Shown: one piece after another, positions 29,187 through 37,971 of the stretch
How positions within the stretch are numbered: the stretch's first letter is position 1
Layout: each line of letters begins with the position of its first letter
From: Pontibacter oryzae
Lineage (GTDB): Bacteria > Bacteroidota > Bacteroidia > Cytophagales > Hymenobacteraceae
Length of the DNA stretch: 64,000 bases
Direction of reading: 5' to 3'
Assembly (NCBI RefSeq): GCF_003576375.1
Contig: NZ_QWGE01000002.1
Coordinates: 248,001 to 312,000 of the forward strand
Made by a program: the position numbers and the translations under genes
Notes under the pieces: model-generated
Database searches by the model: none
Told to the model about the DNA's origin: nothing
What the model saw: the letters and a program-made list of their open reading frames with translations, nothing else

Positions 29187-30450
29187 ACTGCTTGAGTTTG
29201 CGGTAGAGGGTACGTTCTGAAATGCCCAGGTCCTGAGCGGCATACTTGCGTTTGTTGTTATGTTTCTTGAGCGCTTTCAGGATCAGCTCTTTTTCCTTAT
29301 CCTCTAAAGATAGGCTTTCTTCCTCGGTTTCATGCGGGATGTCTTCCACTTTGTCATCCTCGTACTCCTGCGGTGCCGTGTGCTTGATCGGCAGGTAGTA
29401 TGGTTCTTTCTGCACGGGCTCCTGCGGGTAGTTTCGGCTTGGGTACGCAGGCTGCTGCTCCATGTTCTCAAAGAGGTGGCTGTGCTCGCGCAGAAGCTCC
29501 TCGTCGTTTGGCTGATGGGCCAGCATGTCAAACACCAGTTTTTTCAGCTCAGACATATCGCGGCGCATATCAAAAAGCACTTTGTAAAGCAGGTCGCGCT
29601 CCGATATCTTGCCTTCGGTGCCGTTTTCGCGGGCCAACACGGCCGGCAGCTGCGAGGTTTGCTCGTAAGGCAGATAGCGTTTCAGGGTTTCCGCATTCAC
29701 ATCGCGGTCATACTCAAGCACCGATATTTGCTCCACAATGTTCTTGAGCTGGCGAATGTTGCCTGGCCAGCGGAAAGCCTCCAGCTCCTTCACGGCATCG
29801 GGCGTAAGGCTGATCGGCTGCATTTTATACTTGTCGGAGAAATCCGAGGCGAACTTTCTGAACAGTAGGTAAATGTCGTTCCCGCGCTCACGCAGCGGCG
29901 GCACGGAAATCGGAACGGTATTCAAGCGATAGTATAAGTCCTCACGGAACGTGCCTTTGTCCACGGCGTTGATCAGGTTTACGTTGGTGGCGGCAACCAC
30001 ACGTACATCGGTTTTCTGAACTTTAGAGGAGCCAACTTTAATAAACTCGCCATTCTCGAGCACGCGAAGCAAGCGCGCCTGCGTGCCCAAGGGCATTTCC
30101 CCGATCTCATCCAGAAAGATAGTGCCCCCGTCGGTTACCTCGAAATAGCCTTTACGAGCTTCCTGAGCGCCGGTAAAGGAGCCTTTCTCGTGGCCGAACA
30201 GTTCGGAGTCGATAGTGCCCTCTGGTATGGCGCCGCAGTTAATGGCAATGAACTGGCCATGCTTGCGTGGGCTAAGCTGATGTATGATCTTGGAGAATGA
30301 CTCTTTACCACTGCCGCTCTCCCCAGTGATCATCACCGTCATATCCGTAGGGGCCACCTGTGCCGCTACCTGTATGGCGTGGTTCAGCAAAGGGGAGTTT
30401 CCGATGATGCCGAAGCGCTGTTTTATACTTTGTATATCAATATTGCGCAT
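29170..30450 (-). CDS. sigma-54-dependent transcriptional activator lacking a sensor domain
   Basis: 426 residues. The AAA+ domain starts almost at the N-terminus (about residue 18): Walker A GESGSGKE (43-50), the sigma-54 contact loop as GSFTGA (90-95; GAFTGA in most members), Walker B IFLDEIGE and the arginine-rich second half. A linker region of about 110 residues (280-390) is followed by a Fis-type helix-turn-helix (NNKRKYAAQDLGISERTLYRKL). There is no receiver, GAF or PAS domain, so it is either controlled by an external partner or by its own amount. It is in an operon with miaB upstream and lptE downstream. Confidence 0.93.
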   Translation of the reverse strand: MRNIDIQSIKQRFGIIGNSPLLNHAIQVAAQVAPTDMTVMITGESGSGKESFSKIIHQLSPRKHGQFIAINCGAIPEGTIDSELFGHEKGSFTGAQEARKGYFEVTDGGTIFLDEIGEMPLGTQARLLRVLENGEFIKVGSSKVQKTDVRVVAATNVNLINAVDKGTFREDLYYRLNTVPISVPPLRERGNDIYLLFRKFASDFSDKYKMQPISLTPDAVKELEAFRWPGNIRQLKNIVEQISVLEYDRDVNAETLKRYLPYEQTSQLPAVLARENGTEGKISERDLLYKVLFDMRRDMSELKKLVFDMLAHQPNDEELLREHSHLFENMEQQPAYPSRNYPQEPVQKEPYYLPIKHTAPQEYEDDKVEDIPHETEEESLSLEDKEKELILKALKKHNNKRKYAAQDLGISERTLYRKLKQYDIEE

Positions 30451-30524
30451 TATCCGATGTATAGATTTGGGGAAGCACTGGCTTGGGCATAAAATTTATA
30501 CTTTGCCCAAGCCAGCGCAACGCA

Positions 30525-31955
30525 TTAATCGACTGCTTCGCCGAAGAGTGTGCCTACACTGCAATCGTGTACAAAAACGTTCACGTAGTCGCCTTTCTTG
30601 TAGTGCTTTTTGTCGAAGATAACTACTTTGTTCTGGTCGTTGCGGCCGCTTAGCTGCTGGTCAGACTTTTTAGAGAAGTTCTCTACCAGCACGCGGTGCA
30701 CTCTGCCTATATCGCGCTTGTTGCGGTTAAGCGAGGTTTCGCGCTGCTTCTCGATGATCTCGGCCAAACGGCGTTTTTTTACCTCCAGCGGAATGTCGTC
30801 CTCCAGCTTGCGTGCCGCTAAGGTGCCTGGGCGCTCAGAGTAGAAGAACATGTAAGAGTAATCGTATTGCACGTAATCCATCAAAGATAGCGTATCCTGG
30901 TGCTCTTCCTCAGTTTCGGTACAGAAGCCGGCAATCATATCCGAAGAAATACCGCATTCCTCGCCAAGTATCGCACGAATAGCATCCACACGGTTCAGGT
31001 ACCACTCGCGGTCGTAGGTGCGGTTCATTAGCTCCAGTACACGCGAGTTACCGCTCTGTGCCGGCAAGTGTATGTATTTGCAGATGTTGTCATACTTCTT
31101 CATGGTGTATAACACTTCATCCGTGATATCCTTCGGGTGGGAGGTAGAAAAGCGTACGCGCAGCTCCGGGCTCAGTTGGGCCACTTTCTCCAGCAGCTGG
31201 GCAAAGTTGACGGTTTCAGCGCCATCCTCGGATGTCCACTTATAAGAGTCCACGTTCTGGCCAAGCAGGGTAACTTCCTTATAGCCATTATCGATCAACT
31301 GCTGCGCCTCACGCACGATAGAATAAGAATCACGGCTACGCTCACGGCCACGGGTAAACGGCACCACGCAGAAAGAGCACATGTTATCGCAACCACGCAT
31401 GATTGAGATAAACGCGCTCACGCCATTGCTATTCAGTCGGATAGGGTTGATGTCAGCGTATGTTTCCTCGCGGGAGAGGAGCACGTTAACGGCTTTCTGG
31501 CCGCCATCCACTTCGTTTATCAGGTTAGGCAGGTCGCGGTAAGCATCCGGGCCAACCACCAGGTCAACTATCTTTTCTTCCTCTAACAATGATTTTTTTA
31601 GGCGCTCGGCCATGCAGCCCAGCACACCAACCATCATATCCGGCTTCTTCTTTTTGTAATAATTGATCTGGCCCAGGCGGTTGCGTACGGTTTGCTCGGC
31701 TTTCTCACGGATGGAGCACGTGTTCAAGAACACCAGGTCAGCGTCTTCGATGTTGGAGGTGGTGTCAAAGCCCTGCTCAAACATAATCGATGATACAATC
31801 TCGCTGTCTGAGAAATTCATCTGGCAGCCGTAACTCTCAATGTATAACCTGCGGGTTTTCCCAGTATTAGTGGTAACCGTAACCTTGGTGTCGCAGGCGG
31901 CGGCTTGCTCCGGTGTACGGCTGTCTATAAAATCTAAATCTACTATTGGATCCAT
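30525..31955 (-). CDS. miaB: tRNA (N6-isopentenyladenosine(37)-C2)-methylthiotransferase MiaB
   Basis: 476 residues with the three MTTase modules. The N-terminal UPF0004 domain holds three Cys ([28 protein letters not shown]). The radical-SAM core has CDNMCSFC near residue 190. The TRAM domain near the end includes [19 protein letters not shown]. It converts i6A37 to ms2i6A37 in tRNAs reading UNN codons. The same window carries miaE (40035), which hydroxylates this product, and mtaB (44512). It is the first gene of the run toward secG. Confidence 0.97.
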   Translation of the reverse strand: MDPIVDLDFIDSRTPEQAAACDTKVTVTTNTGKTRRLYIESYGCQMNFSDSEIVSSIMFEQGFDTTSNIEDADLVFLNTCSIREKAEQTVRNRLGQINYYKKKKPDMMVGVLGCMAERLKKSLLEEEKIVDLVVGPDAYRDLPNLINEVDGGQKAVNVLLSREETYADINPIRLNSNGVSAFISIMRGCDNMCSFCVVPFTRGRERSRDSYSIVREAQQLIDNGYKEVTLLGQNVDSYKWTSEDGAETVNFAQLLEKVAQLSPELRVRFSTSHPKDITDEVLYTMKKYDNICKYIHLPAQSGNSRVLELMNRTYDREWYLNRVDAIRAILGEECGISSDMIAGFCTETEEEHQDTLSLMDYVQYDYSYMFFYSERPGTLAARKLEDDIPLEVKKRRLAEIIEKQRETSLNRNKRDIGRVHRVLVENFSKKSDQQLSGRNDQNKVVIFDKKHYKKGDYVNVFVHDCSVGTLFGEAVD

Positions 31956-32151
31956 GTTACCTCGTATTACAGCTGCAAATATACTATAATGTTCTTAAAA
32001 GTGTGACAGAATGGCAGGCATATTCAAGGATGAATTAGAAATTTGAAAAGTAAGCAAATAAAGTTTGGCTTATGCTACTCAGAAGTAGTATGTGCAGACT
32101 TGATAAATTTCAACACTTATCTGCGCATAATTTCTAATTGAAGGCGCAACT

Positions 32152-33444
32152 CTATACTTGCCCAAGCACCTTCAGCATCGCATGCGCTTTTAAAAGGCAT
32201 TCCTCGTATTCACGGTCCGGGTCGGAGTCGTAAGTAATGGCGCTTCCCACCATAAAGTTTAAGTAGCCAGTAGAAGCGTTATACTGTAGACTTCGGATTA
32301 CGACATTAAAATCGCAGTCGCCATTGCCCGTAAAGTGGCCAAATGCGCCAGAGTACAACCCACGCTTGGTGTCTTCCAGTTCTTCAATTAGTTGCATGGC
32401 GCTGATCTTGGGAGCGCCGGTCATGCTGCCCATCGGGAAGGCGCCTTTTAGCGCATCTACTATGGTATTCTCGGGTTTTAGCGTTCCCACGACCGTAGAA
32501 ATCATTTGCGAAACCTGCCTGAAACCGTAAATTCCGAACATTTCCTCAACCTGTACGGTTCCGGTGGCGCAGGACCGACTTAGGTCATTGCGCACCAAAT
32601 CCACGATCATCATGTTCTCGGCCAGCTCTTTCTCATCGTTTCTAAGCTGGTGCTGTAAGGCGCGGTCCTCTTCCGGTGTGCTGCCCGTGCGAATGGTGCC
32701 TTTTATGGGTTGGGAAATAAGGCGCTGTCCTTCCTTCTTTAGAAAACGCTCTGGAGAGGCGCACATCAGGTATTTATCCTGTAGCTTGAGGTAGCCAGAA
32801 AAAGGCGTTGGCGATGCCGCATTTAGTGCCATGTATAGAGGTAGCGGGTTGATGCGTGCCTCTTCACTGAAAAATTCCATGCAGTAGTTCAGTTCATACA
32901 CATTGCCCTCCAGAATGTGTTTTTTAACCTGCTCCACTTGCCGCTTGTACTTCTCGCGAGGCACGCGCTGCTGCATAGTAATGCCAGCCGGAGGGGCTGT
33001 AGCGATGCATTCTGAAACGAGTATAGTGTTAACTATATGTTTTCTGTTATCCGTTGAAGTATAAATGGTTATAGTCTCCTTGTTAAAGTATAAGTATACT
33101 TCCGGGATGAAAAATGTTAACAATGGAAAGCCCAGATGATCAGGGTTATGGCTGCTCAGCTTTTCGGTTTGATTCTTTAAATCATAGCCCAGGTAACCGC
33201 ACAAGAGCGGATGCTTTTGCGCTAATAGCTTTTCTAAATGGGTATATGTATCTGTAACCGGAAAAACTTCAGGAGTGCCACTGGATAAAGCCAGGATATG
33301 CTCAAAACCATGATGCGGGTATGGAATATCGTTCGGGTTATAGTAGGCTACTAGCGGGTGCTGATCGGCCCAGGCCAGCGCCTTCAATCTAAATTCTTCC
33401 AAACTAATCGGAAGATCCTTTTCTTGTATTTCCTCTGTAAACAT
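32152..33444 (-). CDS. pabB: aminodeoxychorismate synthase component I-like chorismate-binding enzyme
   Basis: About 430 residues from the ATG at 33444 (7 nt after the previous stop). The chorismate-binding block is complete: RFLKKEGQRLISQPIKGTIR with Lys248, DLVRNDLSRSC, and GSMTGAPKISAMQLIEELE. The PIKGT signature, in place of PIAGT, points to PabB rather than anthranilate synthase because PabB uses that Lys to form a covalent intermediate. It makes 4-amino-4-deoxychorismate for folate when paired with a glutamine amidotransferase (pabA, not in the window). Confidence 0.85.
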   Translation of the reverse strand: MFTEEIQEKDLPISLEEFRLKALAWADQHPLVAYYNPNDIPYPHHGFEHILALSSGTPEVFPVTDTYTHLEKLLAQKHPLLCGYLGYDLKNQTEKLSSHNPDHLGFPLLTFFIPEVYLYFNKETITIYTSTDNRKHIVNTILVSECIATAPPAGITMQQRVPREKYKRQVEQVKKHILEGNVYELNYCMEFFSEEARINPLPLYMALNAASPTPFSGYLKLQDKYLMCASPERFLKKEGQRLISQPIKGTIRTGSTPEEDRALQHQLRNDEKELAENMMIVDLVRNDLSRSCATGTVQVEEMFGIYGFRQVSQMISTVVGTLKPENTIVDALKGAFPMGSMTGAPKISAMQLIEELEDTKRGLYSGAFGHFTGNGDCDFNVVIRSLQYNASTGYLNFMVGSAITYDSDPDREYEECLLKAHAMLKVLGQV

Positions 33445-33451
33445 ACGGTAC

Positions 33452-34921
33452 TTAGAAAGTTTGCAAAGCAAGTTTAGCCTTCGCGTCGATGCTGTTTTTG
33501 TAAGCATGCCCTTTGTAACTGCGTGCCTGGTTAAAGTATGACTTTGCAGGTTCAGGCTGCTTTAGTGCTAAGTAAATATAGCCAAGTTGCAATGCCGCAT
33601 TGGGGGCAAAGTATAGCGTAGTGCCCTGGCACAGGTGTATGGTTTGTTTATAAAGGGGCAGCGCAATTTGCACGGAGTCTAGTGCATGGTAAATTCGGGC
33701 TTTGCGATAGTAATATTCAGCCTGTGTTGCCTTGGCTGCGGCGTTTGGCAGCTGATACTGATTCAGTTCCTTCAGGGCCTTTTGGTAATATCCGCCATCA
33801 TAATAGAGGCGCGCGCGCATGAATGGCAACCCTTTAATTTGTTTTGATTTTTCAGCGTACTGTGCGGCATACTTGTCTTCCTCTGTTTCTTCGATTCCCA
33901 CTTTGCTTATTTGCTGTAAATACCAAGATGCTTGAGGTTTATGGTTTCCGAGAACATAAGCTAAGTATAATTTGTAATTAGCTGACTTTAGATAATGATG
34001 CCCTTTATGTAGCTGTAAAAAAAGTTCGTTGGCTATCACTGACTTCGAGTAATCGCCTTTGTATAAGTATAGATCTGCGGCCATGTGGTGCAGGTATGGG
34101 AATGATACGTATGAGTTGCGTCTGGGTAAATGCTTGTATATTGCCAGCGCTTCCTCGCCGTGCTTACTTTTTTTGAGCAGGTGCATGGCCACGAACTGCA
34201 TAAGCAAACTGTTTTTCTGGCTGCTGGCCATTTGCCTGATTTGCTCTAAGGCAATAGCTTCCTTTTCAGGGGCTACCATGTGCAGAAGAACTGTTTGCAG
34301 TAGGCGAGCTTCCAGGTGAAACGGATTTTCGGGATTTGTTGCTGCTTGTAGGTTTGCCATGCCCTGCTTTATACTCCCCTTTAAACCAACGATGTTTAAA
34401 AACCACTGGTATTGGTCTGGTACCGAGCCAATGAGCGCCTGCAGCACCCCAAGGTTTTTTCTGTTGGGGAGGAAATGGGGGTACGATTCTACGTTCTCCG
34501 CATATTGGGAAAATGCTTGACGGAAGTGCCACGCTGCGGATAATCTGCTGCCAAAAAGCAGGTTGCACATCGCCAGTTGCATTTCAACTTCAGCTGCTGC
34601 ATAACTTTGCCAAGGGTCTTGTTGCGGAAGGTCTTTCAGTTTTTTTAGCCGGATTTCCTGTGCTCGAATCAGTAGCTCATACTTGCTTTGGTCTTGCTGC
34701 ACGCATAGCTCCAGGAAATCGGCGTAGTTAGCCAGCAATAAGGTTGCAGCGGTGTTCTGCGTAGGTAGGTTTTGGGTCATTTGGCGCCCGCTTTTCAGTT
34801 GCAGGCTGAGCAGTTGTTGGTAAGCCGCCTGGTGCCTAGGTGTGTAGCCAGGGGAAGCTAGCAGCGCATGGCTGAAAAGCAAAAGGCCGAGCACCAAAAA
34901 AAAAGGATGGGGTTTAGCCAT
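33452..34921 (-). CDS. secreted TPR-like protein, hypothetical
   Basis: About 489 residues from the ATG at 34921, giving a signal peptide (MAKPHPFFLVLGLLLFSHALLAS). The rest is helical with TPR-like pairs such as HHYLKSANYKLYLAYVL, KATQAEYYYRKARIYHAL and LQLGYIYLALKQPEPAKSYFNQ. Probably periplasmic and used for protein-protein contact. No enzyme motif. It is in a run with the zinc-ribbon gene upstream (52-nt gap) and pabB downstream (7-nt gap). Function unknown. Confidence 0.7.
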   Translation of the reverse strand: MAKPHPFFLVLGLLLFSHALLASPGYTPRHQAAYQQLLSLQLKSGRQMTQNLPTQNTAATLLLANYADFLELCVQQDQSKYELLIRAQEIRLKKLKDLPQQDPWQSYAAAEVEMQLAMCNLLFGSRLSAAWHFRQAFSQYAENVESYPHFLPNRKNLGVLQALIGSVPDQYQWFLNIVGLKGSIKQGMANLQAATNPENPFHLEARLLQTVLLHMVAPEKEAIALEQIRQMASSQKNSLLMQFVAMHLLKKSKHGEEALAIYKHLPRRNSYVSFPYLHHMAADLYLYKGDYSKSVIANELFLQLHKGHHYLKSANYKLYLAYVLGNHKPQASWYLQQISKVGIEETEEDKYAAQYAEKSKQIKGLPFMRARLYYDGGYYQKALKELNQYQLPNAAAKATQAEYYYRKARIYHALDSVQIALPLYKQTIHLCQGTTLYFAPNAALQLGYIYLALKQPEPAKSYFNQARSYKGHAYKNSIDAKAKLALQTF

Positions 34922-34973
34922 CCTTTTTAGGTTTGTATGCAAGCGATGTACGCTCAAGATTAACTAGATGCTA

Positions 34974-35705
34974 CTAGAATACGCGCAGCTCCACACCAGC
35001 CAAAATACGGCCGCAGTGCTCGCAAACGATAATTTTCTTCTGAGCTGCAATATCAGCTTGGCGCTGAGGCGGCACAGTGTTGAAGCAACCACCACAGGCA
35101 TCACGCTTAACAGACACAACAGCCAGGCCGTTGCGTACGTTTTTGCGGATTCGGGAGTAAGCGCTAAGCAGGCGTGGCTCAATGTTGCCGGCTGCCTTTT
35201 CGCGGTCATCCTCCAGTTTTCTCTCTTCTTCCTGGCTCTCAGCTACGATCTGCTCCAGCTCTTTTTGCTTATTCTCTAAGTCCTTGCGGCGCTCATCCAG
35301 GCGGTGCTTGGTGCCTTCGATCTCGGTTTTCTTCTGATCGATCTGGTAGTGCGCTTCTTTTATCTTCTTTTCAGAAATCTGGATTTCCAGCTTCTGAAGC
35401 TCGATTTCTTTGGTAATGGCATCGTACTCACGGTTGTTACGTACGTTCTGCTGTTGCTCCTCGTATTTGCGGATCAGGCTTTCTGAGTCTTTGATGGCCT
35501 GCTTGCGCTGTGCAATAGACTCGTTAAGACCGGCTACCTCATCGTCAAACTTACGAACCCTAACTTCATAGCCTTCAATTTCATCTTCCAGGTCCTGAAC
35601 TTCTTCAGGAAGGTCACCTCTTACTCGTTTAATCTCATCAAGTTGCGAATCGATGCTTTGAAGCTTTGCAAGAGCTTCCAGTTTGCTGGCTACAGTACTT
35701 TCCAT
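34974..35705 (-). CDS. C4-type zinc ribbon coiled-coil protein (COG1579)
   Basis: 243 residues. Residues about 1-190 form a long charged coiled coil. The C-terminal segment carries two Cys pairs, CGGCFNTVPP and CEHCGRIL, making a treble C4 zinc ribbon. The family is often encoded beside nif3, as here (3-nt gap). Suggested roles are in nucleic-acid binding or as a chaperone-like scaffold; recent work on related proteins in other phyla is not decisive. It shares the operon with nif3, which runs just upstream. Confidence 0.9.
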   Translation of the reverse strand: MESTVASKLEALAKLQSIDSQLDEIKRVRGDLPEEVQDLEDEIEGYEVRVRKFDDEVAGLNESIAQRKQAIKDSESLIRKYEEQQQNVRNNREYDAITKEIELQKLEIQISEKKIKEAHYQIDQKKTEIEGTKHRLDERRKDLENKQKELEQIVAESQEEERKLEDDREKAAGNIEPRLLSAYSRIRKNVRNGLAVVSVKRDACGGCFNTVPPQRQADIAAQKKIIVCEHCGRILAGVELRVF

Positions 35706-35708
35706 GTA

Positions 35709-36809
35709 TTAAAAAGTGTATCTGACAGGGTTTGTGTTTACTTCTGATATTAAGACTGCAAAATTAGAAAAACTTTTTGAAATAGCGGCATAAAATATCT
35801 CCTTTGTAAATACCTCGCTCTCGTAGTGGCCAATGTCTGCTATCATCAGGCGCTGTTCTGCATCAAAGAATTCATGATACTTCACATCTCCTGTAACCAG
35901 CGCATCAGCGCCCTGGCGCAGGGCATCCTTGATAAGGAAGCTACCCGAACCGCCGCATACGGCTACCCGCTTTATTTTTTTTGCCCCGACGGAAGTAAAA
36001 CGGAGGCCCTGCAGTTTCATTTTATCCTTCAGGTAAGCCAGAAACTCCTGCTCCGTTAGGGCTTCGGCCAGTTCGCCAATCACGCCAATGCCTACTTCCT
36101 GGTTCTGATTTTCGATATTGTATAAGTAATGCGCCACTTCCTCGTAAGGGTGCGCCTGCTTTAAGGCTTCCATTATTTTGCCTTGCAGATATGCTGGGAA
36201 CAGAAGCTCCAGCCTGTTTTCCTGCACCTGCTCCGGTTTTCCCTGGCTACCAATAGCGGGTGTGGCCTGTGCTGAGGGCGTAAAGCGACCTGTGCCTGTC
36301 ACGGTGAAGCTACAACCGCTATACTCGCCAATGTTTCCCGCTCCGGCCTGGTTCAGGGCGTCCAGTACTTTTTCGGTGTTTTCGACAGGTACAAACGTGA
36401 CCAGCTGCATCAGGGTGGAAGGTTTATTCACCAAAATGCGTTGTTGCTGGAGGGCAAGTTTATCAGCGATCTTTGTGTTCACCCCATTTAAAACATTATC
36501 CAGGTTAGTATGGCTGGCGTAAATAGCGATGTTGTTTTGTATGGCTTTGATGATGGTGCGCTCAACGTAATTGCCCCCGGTCAGCTGCTTTAAGCCCTTG
36601 AAAATGACTGGGTGGTGCGCCACAACCAGGTTACAGCCCTTAGAAATCGCCTCGTCCAGCACAGCCTCTGTGCAGTCCAGTGTTACCAGCACACCGGTTA
36701 CTTCTGCGTTGGCATCACCGGTCTGTAAGCCGGCATTATCGTAGCTCTCCTGGTAGCGCAGCGGAGCGAGTTGCTCCAGGAGCGTGGTAATTTCATGTAT
36801 CTTTGCCAT
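35709..36809 (-). CDS. Nif3-like dinuclear metal-center protein
   Basis: 366 residues. The metal-binding HHPVIFKGLKQL motif is near residue 65 and the second metal site lies in VTGDVKYHEFFDAEQRLMIADIGHYESE at the end. Between them is the inserted CutA-like domain (about residues 140-240) present in the long YqfO form. The family is sometimes called GTP cyclohydrolase I type 2 but its activity is not proven. It is the first gene of the minus-strand run and is divergent from lpxK, 71 nt apart. Confidence 0.93.
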   Translation of the reverse strand: MAKIHEITTLLEQLAPLRYQESYDNAGLQTGDANAEVTGVLVTLDCTEAVLDEAISKGCNLVVAHHPVIFKGLKQLTGGNYVERTIIKAIQNNIAIYASHTNLDNVLNGVNTKIADKLALQQQRILVNKPSTLMQLVTFVPVENTEKVLDALNQAGAGNIGEYSGCSFTVTGTGRFTPSAQATPAIGSQGKPEQVQENRLELLFPAYLQGKIMEALKQAHPYEEVAHYLYNIENQNQEVGIGVIGELAEALTEQEFLAYLKDKMKLQGLRFTSVGAKKIKRVAVCGGSGSFLIKDALRQGADALVTGDVKYHEFFDAEQRLMIADIGHYESEVFTKEIFYAAISKSFSNFAVLISEVNTNPVRYTF

Positions 36810-36841
36810 AGTTTTTCTATAAATGAATGATTAGCGTAGGC

Positions 36842-36864
36842 ACGTTAAAATTAACGTAACTTTG
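36842..36864 (+). promoter_or_regulatory. lpxK promoter -7 element with overlapping palindrome
   Basis: TAACTTTG at 36857-36864 fully matches the Bacteroidota -7 element, 17 nt before the lpxK ATG. A 7-bp inverted repeat ACGTTAA-AA-TTAACGT (36842-36857) overlaps its first base and lies in the spacer between nif3 and lpxK. It could be an operator for either direction. No -33 TTG in the expected place. Confidence 0.4.
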
Positions 36865-36880
36865 CTTCCTTAACAAAACC

Positions 36881-37933
36881 ATGCAAAAATATCTCTACTT
36901 TCTGCTGTGGCCCTTTGGGCAGCTTTATGGAGGCTTCATGCGGCTGCGAAACATAGGCTACAACCTTGGGGTTTTACAGTCGCGCTCGTTCGAAATGCCT
37001 GTGATAGCTGTAGGTAATTTAACGGTGGGCGGAACCGGCAAAACCCCGCACGTAGAGTACCTGCTCCGCCTGCTGAACAGTTACCGTGTGGCTACCTTAA
37101 GCCGCGGTTACAAACGAAAAAGCAGCGGATTTATACTTGCTGATGAACATACTTCAGCCGCAGAAATTGGGGACGAGCCTTATCAATACTATTCAGATTT
37201 TAAAGCAGTTAAGGTAGCGGTGTGTGAGGATCGCGTGAAGGGCGTTGAAGCCTTAAAGCGGGCCTTGCCGCAACTGGAGGTTATAGTGCTCGATGATGCC
37301 ATGCAGCACCGAAGTATAGCCCCATCACTTAATATATTAATCACCGATTTTAACCGACCTTTTTATACGGACCATGTTCTCCCGGCTGGGCGCTTGCGGG
37401 AGAACAGAAGCGGCGCGCAGCGTGCCGATGCTGTGATTGTAAGTAAATGCCCGGCTACGCTTACTCCGCAAGAGCGGGATAGGTTAGCCCAAAAAATCGA
37501 GGCGTATACATCTCCTGGCGTTCCTGTCTTTTTTTCAACGTATAAGTATGGCTCCCTGGTAAGCATAGGCTGTGATGCACCAATAAACAACCAAGTTATA
37601 CTATTAACCGGGATCGCCAATGCAAGGCCTTTGAAAGAATATCTGCTCAAAAACGGCTATACTATATTACAGCACCTCGCGTTTCCCGATCATCACCAGT
37701 ATACTTCAAAAGATCTGGATCAGGTCTGGGGCATGCTTCAGAAACCGGCTTTTGCGGGTGCGAGTATAATCACAACACGTAAGGACGCCGTTAAGCTTTC
37801 AGATTCGGATTTGCAAAAATATACGGCCAAGTTACCTGTTTTCTACGTGCCTATAGAGGTAGAATTTCTGGATGAGCAAGAAGTTTTTGATCTTTTTGTG
37901 CTGCAGCACGTGCAACAGAAGGTACAGCTTTAG
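36881..37933 (+). CDS. lpxK: tetraacyldisaccharide 4'-kinase
   Basis: 350 residues. The P-loop GGTGKT (residues 50-55) sits in VGNLTVGGTGKTPHVEYL, characteristic of LpxK, followed by the family block SRGYKRKSSGFILADE and the EVIVLDDAMQHR metal-binding segment. A hydrophobic N-terminal helix (about 4-20) anchors it to the inner membrane. It phosphorylates the 4' position of the lipid A disaccharide precursor. The start of the porin gene follows after 38 nt. Confidence 0.96.
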   Translation: MQKYLYFLLWPFGQLYGGFMRLRNIGYNLGVLQSRSFEMPVIAVGNLTVGGTGKTPHVEYLLRLLNSYRVATLSRGYKRKSSGFILADEHTSAAEIGDEPYQYYSDFKAVKVAVCEDRVKGVEALKRALPQLEVIVLDDAMQHRSIAPSLNILITDFNRPFYTDHVLPAGRLRENRSGAQRADAVIVSKCPATLTPQERDRLAQKIEAYTSPGVPVFFSTYKYGSLVSIGCDAPINNQVILLTGIANARPLKEYLLKNGYTILQHLAFPDHHQYTSKDLDQVWGMLQKPAFAGASIITTRKDAVKLSDSDLQKYTAKLPVFYVPIEVEFLDEQEVFDLFVLQHVQQKVQL

Positions 37934-37971
37934 GCCTGCATTTTCCGGTAATATTTCGCTATTTTTGAAAC

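Noticed and set aside
36842-36858. The lpxK palindrome as an intrinsic terminator of the nif3 operon
   Set aside because: It is at the start side of nif3, not its end, and has no GC core or T run.
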